A stretch of 9,966 nucleotides of DNA from an uncultured Verrucomicrobiota bacterium. GTDB lineage: Bacteria > Verrucomicrobiota > Kiritimatiellia > RFP12 > UBA1067. The notes beneath the pieces are model-generated. The model ran no database searches. It was not told the origin of the DNA and saw only the letters and a program-made list of their open reading frames with translations. Shown in pieces: positions 7,042-9,966 of the stretch. Within the stretch, counting starts at the first letter, position 1. The number at the start of each line of letters is the position of its first letter. Where the stretch lies: contig CALCDB010000142.1 in the NCBI GenBank assembly GCA_937901395.1, positions 1 to 9,966 of the forward strand. The letters are read 5' to 3'. The position numbers and the translations under genes were made by a program.

Positions 7042-8423
7042 AGGTGATGTCGCTTTCCATCGCGCTATGTTTGGGCGGCGCGATGTTCGCGAGCGCGGCG
7101 GCTCCGTCGTTGCCATTGAAGCTTACCGACGAGACGGAAGCCGAGAAGGCGGAGCGCATGGCGTGGTGGACGCATGACCGCTTCGGGATGTTCATTCACT
7201 TCGGCCTGTATGCGATGCCGGCTCGTCACGAGTGGGTAAGGAGCTACGAGGCGATCGAGAACGAAGAATACGATGAGAAGTATTTTCCGCGGTTCAATCC
7301 CGACCTCTTCGATGCGCGCGAATGGGCGAAGGCGGCCAAGAAAGCGGGCATGAAGTATATCGTGTTGACCACGAAGCATCACGAGGGGTTCTGCCTTTGG
7401 GATACGAAGACCACCGATTACAAGATAACGAACACTCCCTTCAAGCGCGACTTGGTAAGGGAATACGTCAATGCGTGTCGCGAAGAAGGCCTAAAGGTCG
7501 GCTTCTATTTCTCGGTAATCGATTGGCATCATCCCGATTACACGATCGATCTGCATCATCCGCTCTTCACCAAGCTCGATCGCGCCGGCTTCAAGGGAGA
7601 TGACTTGAAGGCGGAGGTCGATAAGCTGAATGCGAAGCGTGATATGAATCGCTATCGCGAATATCTCTTTGCGCAAGTAAAGGAGTTGCTTACCGATTAC
7701 GGCAAGATCGATATCATCTGGTATGATTTCACGCCTCAGCATCCGGTGTTCGGCAAGGATTGGACGGCATGGAACGCAGTGGAGTTGGTGAAACTTACGA
7801 AGAAGCTTCAGCCGCATATCATCATCGATGATCGTCTGGGCTTGAAGGAGACGGATGATGGTTGGGATTTCACGACGCCTGAGCAGGTAGTGGTTACGGA
7901 GCGCCCCAAGGTTCGTGGCAAGGATGCGTATTGGGAAACTTGCCAAACCTTCTCTGGCAGTTGGGGCTATCACCGCGATCAGGCGAGTTGGAAGAACGTT
8001 CATCAGCTTCTTGAGCTGCTGATCAGGTCCGTCGCATTTGGCGGCAATTTGATTATGAACGTGGGGCCGACCGGTCGTGGAGAATTTGATTATCGCGCGA
8101 AGGAGCGTCTCAGGGGCTATGAGGAGTGGATGCACTACAATTCGCGTTCGATCTATGGCTGCGGGGAAGCGCCGAAGGGGATTGAGGCGCCGAAAGATAC
8201 GCTACTTACCTATGATAAGGCGACCGGTCGGTTGTATGTGCATCTGTTGAAGTATCCAGAGAACGGGATGCTTCCGTTGCCATTCATTGACAAGGTCGAT
8301 TACGCGCAATTCTTGCACGACGCCTCGGAATTGCCGCGCAAGGATGATTCGCTTTTATTGCCGAAACAAAAGCCGGTAATTGAAATTCCAGTAATTGAAA
8401 TATGGTTAAAGGAGGATAAATAA
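7038..8423 (+). CDS. Exported alpha-L-fucosidase, glycoside hydrolase family 29
   Basis: From the ATG at 7038 the protein has 461 residues. Residues 1 to about 21 form a signal peptide (hydrophobic SIALCLGGAMFASAA with AxA before the likely cut), and no convincing lipobox is seen, so it is probably periplasmic or secreted. The GH29 catalytic domain follows: RFGMFIHFGLYAMPA, YIVLTTKHHEGFCLW, KVGFYFSVIDWHHPDY, then DIIWYDF with the likely nucleophile Asp230, and LQPHIIIDDR, TPEQ, SWGYHRDQ and GGNLIMNVGPTGRGE. I cannot assign the acid/base residue. GH29 enzymes remove alpha-L-fucose from mucin, milk or plant glycans, which would supply this operon. The start was chosen because it overlaps the permease stop by four bases, has GAGGAG just upstream and yields a signal peptide. 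A longer in-frame start at 6885 lies inside the permease gene and is unlikely. The C-terminal tail has a short tandem duplication. Confidence 0.92.
   Translation: MKVMSLSIALCLGGAMFASAAAPSLPLKLTDETEAEKAERMAWWTHDRFGMFIHFGLYAMPARHEWVRSYEAIENEEYDEKYFPRFNPDLFDAREWAKAAKKAGMKYIVLTTKHHEGFCLWDTKTTDYKITNTPFKRDLVREYVNACREEGLKVGFYFSVIDWHHPDYTIDLHHPLFTKLDRAGFKGDDLKAEVDKLNAKRDMNRYREYLFAQVKELLTDYGKIDIIWYDFTPQHPVFGKDWTAWNAVELVKLTKKLQPHIIIDDRLGLKETDDGWDFTTPEQVVVTERPKVRGKDAYWETCQTFSGSWGYHRDQASWKNVHQLLELLIRSVAFGGNLIMNVGPTGRGEFDYRAKERLRGYEEWMHYNSRSIYGCGEAPKGIEAPKDTLLTYDKATGRLYVHLLKYPENGMLPLPFIDKVDYAQFLHDASELPRKDDSLLLPKQKPVIEIPVIEIWLKEDK
8373..8402 (+). repeat. 15-base tandem duplication in the fucosidase C-terminus
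   Basis: Two adjacent 15-base units share GTAATTGAAAT (8376-8386 and 8391-8401) and differ at two positions. They encode VIEIP then VIEIW, just before the last residues of the fucosidase. The unit keeps frame and is more AT-rich than the rest of the gene. Confidence 0.8.
8411..8415 (+). promoter_or_regulatory. Strong ribosome binding site for fucI
   Basis: GGAGG (within AAAGGAGGA) lies eight bases before the ATG at 8424. It is the best Shine-Dalgarno match in the operon and sits inside the last codons of the fucosidase. The fucosidase stop TAA directly abuts the fucI ATG. Confidence 0.75.
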
Positions 8424-9966
8424 ATGGCACAGACAGTATTCACCCATAACGGATTCCCGAAGGTCGGGATTCGTCCTATCATCGACGGGCGGCGTCGCGG
8501 GGTTCGCGAATCGCTTGAAGATCAGACGATGGCGATGGCGAAGGCCGCCGCCAAGTTGATATCGGATAACTTGCGGTATCCTGATGGCACGCCAGTTGAG
8601 TGCGTCATTGCGGATACGACGATTGGCGGACGCTTCGAGGCGGCGCAATGCGCCAACAAGTTCCGCGATAACAATGTTGGCGTATCGCTTTCGGTCACGC
8701 CATGCTGGTGCTACGGAACCGAGACGATGGATCTTGATTCGCAGATTCCAAAGGCGGTTTGGGGCTTCAATGGAACGGAGCGTCCGGGGGCGGTATATCT
8801 CGCCTGCATGCTCGCGGGGTATGCGCAGCGCGGAATGCCGGCTTACGGCATTTACGGGCGCGAAGTGCAGAACCGCGATGAGTCCGCCAAGATTACGAAG
8901 GATGTTGCCGAGAAGATTCTTCGCTTTGTTAAGGCGGGCTTGGCGGTTGCGATGATGAAGGGCAAGAGCTATCTCTCCATCGGCTCCTCCGCGATGGGCA
9001 TCGCGGGCTCGTTCGTCGACGTCGACTTCATGCAGGACTACCTCGGCATCGCCCCTGAGAACATGGACGAGTGCGAGATCCTCCGCCGCATCGAGGAGGG
9101 CATCTACGACAAGGCCGAGTACGAGAAGTGCATCAAGTGGATGCGCGCGAACCTCAAGGAGGGGAAGGACTACAACCCGGTCAAGATCCAGAAGAGCCGC
9201 GCGGCGAAGGACAAGGACTGGGAGTTCATCGCGAAGATGGCGATCATCGTCCGCGACATGATGGCCGGCAACCCCAAGCTCAAGGAGATGGGCTTCGGCG
9301 AGGAGGCGGTCGGGCGCAACGCCATCGCGGGCGGCTTCCAGGGACAGCGCCAGTGGACGGATCACTGGCCGAACGGCGACGTCGCCGAGGTCATGTGCAA
9401 CAGCTCCTTCGACTGGAACGGCAAGAAGATGCCGCAGGTCCTCGCGACGGAGAACGACTCGCTGAACGGCATCTGCATGCTGCTCATGTGGCTCCTCACG
9501 AACAAGGCGTCGATGTTCGCCGACGTGCGCACCTACTGGTCTGATTCGGCGGTGAAGCGCGCGACGGGGAAGGGGCTCCCGAAGGACGCGAAGAACGGCA
9601 TCATCCATCTCCTCAACTCGGGCTCCTGCTGCCTCGACGCGGCGGGCGAGATGAAGGAGAAGGGCAAGAGCGTCTTCAAGAACTGGTGGGACGTCACCCA
9701 GAAGGACATCGACGCGACCCTCAAGGCGACGAAGTGGGTGCCGGCGGGCGTCGAGTACTTCCGCGGCGGCGGGTTCTCGAGCTCGTTCCTCACCCCGAAG
9801 GGGATGCCGCTCACGATGATCCGCATCTCGATCGTGAAGGGACAGGGTCCGGTCCTGCAGATCGCGGAGGGCTGGTCCGTGACGCTCGATCCGAAGCAGC
9901 AGAAGACGCTGATGGAGCGCACGAACCCGGAGTGGCCGTGCACGTGGTTCACGCCGCGCCTCACGG
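8424..9966 (+). CDS. fucI: L-fucose isomerase (3'-truncated by window end)
   Basis: The frame stays open for 514 codons and leaves the window without a stop. The protein aligns with E. coli FucI (591 residues) from the start: GIRPIIDGRRRGVRESLE, VTPCWCYG, FNGTERPGAVYL, MKGKSYLSIG, AGGFQGQR and ILNSSFDWNG-like NSSFDWNG. Two manganese ligands are present, Glu343 in ATENDSL and Asp367 in FADVRTYW (E. coli E337 and D361). The third, His528 in E. coli, would fall just past the right edge. FucI interconverts L-fucose and L-fuculose in the cytoplasm and is the first step after uptake. It also accepts D-arabinose in E. coli. The first 183 codons use A- or T-ending codons about a third of the time. 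After codon 183 fewer than a dozen of 331 codons end in A or T, although the protein reads through as normal FucI. The gene may thus be a join of two fucI alleles. Confidence 0.93.
   Translation, partial: MAQTVFTHNGFPKVGIRPIIDGRRRGVRESLEDQTMAMAKAAAKLISDNLRYPDGTPVECVIADTTIGGRFEAAQCANKFRDNNVGVSLSVTPCWCYGTETMDLDSQIPKAVWGFNGTERPGAVYLACMLAGYAQRGMPAYGIYGREVQNRDESAKITKDVAEKILRFVKAGLAVAMMKGKSYLSIGSSAMGIAGSFVDVDFMQDYLGIAPENMDECEILRRIEEGIYDKAEYEKCIKWMRANLKEGKDYNPVKIQKSRAAKDKDWEFIAKMAIIVRDMMAGNPKLKEMGFGEEAVGRNAIAGGFQGQRQWTDHWPNGDVAEVMCNSSFDWNGKKMPQVLATENDSLNGICMLLMWLLTNKASMFADVRTYWSDSAVKRATGKGLPKDAKNGIIHLLNSGSCCLDAAGEMKEKGKSVFKNWWDVTQKDIDATLKATKWVPAGVEYFRGGGFSSSFLTPKGMPLTMIRISIVKGQGPVLQIAEGWSVTLDPKQQKTLMERTNPEWPCTWFTPRLT
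8961..9000. other. Abrupt composition boundary inside fucI
   Basis: The last ordinary A/T-ending codon is TAT for Tyr183 at 8970-8972, inside the conserved MKGKSYLSIG motif. From 8973 onward third positions are almost all G or C, and leucine, isoleucine and valine switch to CTC, ATC and GTC. The frame is unbroken. The change point sits where nucleotide identity between fucI genes of different species is likely to be highest. Confidence 0.7.

Noticed and set aside
2116..8423. A bacterial microcompartment locus for fucose
   Set aside because: No shell protein, CoA-acylating aldehyde dehydrogenase or phosphotransacylase gene is present. FucO instead points to reduction of lactaldehyde to propanediol in the cytoplasm.
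8406..9608. 400-codon leftward open frame opposite fucI
   Set aside because: It lies antisense to a clear FucI, is dominated by Arg, His, Ala and Leu, shows no recognisable motif, and is expected where codons of the real gene end almost only in G or C.
1..9966. CRISPR array, tRNA, rRNA or insertion sequence
   Set aside because: No regularly spaced repeats, cloverleaf-like segments, rRNA motifs, transposase motifs or terminal inverted repeats were noticed on reading the sequence.

Overview
The window looks like three stretches of DNA of different composition joined together. Positions 1 to about 893 are AT-rich (28% G+C in one sampled 60-base line) with strong GGAGG/GAGGTG ribosome binding sites, as in Bacillota. 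They carry the start of a leftward ATP-binding protein of the archaeal-type AAA ATPase family and the first 130 codons of a rightward ABC transporter ATPase. Positions from about 894 to about 8970 are moderate in G+C (45-53% in two sampled lines). Positions from about 8973 to the end are very GC-rich (62% and 75% in two sampled lines), and almost every codon there ends in G or C.

The central block starts in the middle of polA: the complete polymerase domain of DNA polymerase I, without its nuclease domains. Only 22 bases later a compact rightward L-fucose operon begins: a rhamnulokinase-family kinase (probable L-fuculokinase), a class II L-fuculose-phosphate aldolase, lactaldehyde reductase FucO, a FucP-like MFS permease, a GH29 alpha-L-fucosidase with a signal peptide, and L-fucose isomerase FucI, cut by the window end. 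The genes overlap or nearly touch, so they probably form one transcript. The inferred route is: exported fucosidase frees L-fucose from glycans, the permease imports it, the isomerase makes L-fuculose, the kinase makes L-fuculose-1-phosphate, the aldolase splits this into dihydroxyacetone phosphate and L-lactaldehyde, and FucO reduces lactaldehyde to 1,2-propanediol. The last step suggests anaerobic growth, for example in an animal gut.

The host of the central block cannot be fixed from sequence alone. An uncultured gut bacterium of the PVC group (Kiritimatiellota, Lentisphaerota or Verrucomicrobiota) is a guess from the gene set and composition.

The two composition breaks are the main warning. 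At about 882-900 an ABC ATPase runs in frame into DNA polymerase I with both partners truncated, which is most simply a metagenome mis-join. At about 8961-9000 codon use inside fucI changes abruptly at a highly conserved motif while the protein stays a normal FucI, which suggests either a second chimeric join between related genomes or homologous recombination. I found no new defence system, CRISPR array, tRNA, rRNA or insertion sequence. The most interesting biological points are an extra hydrophobic pair of segments in the permease, a likely leaderless promoter for the operon, and an N-terminal extension on the aldolase.
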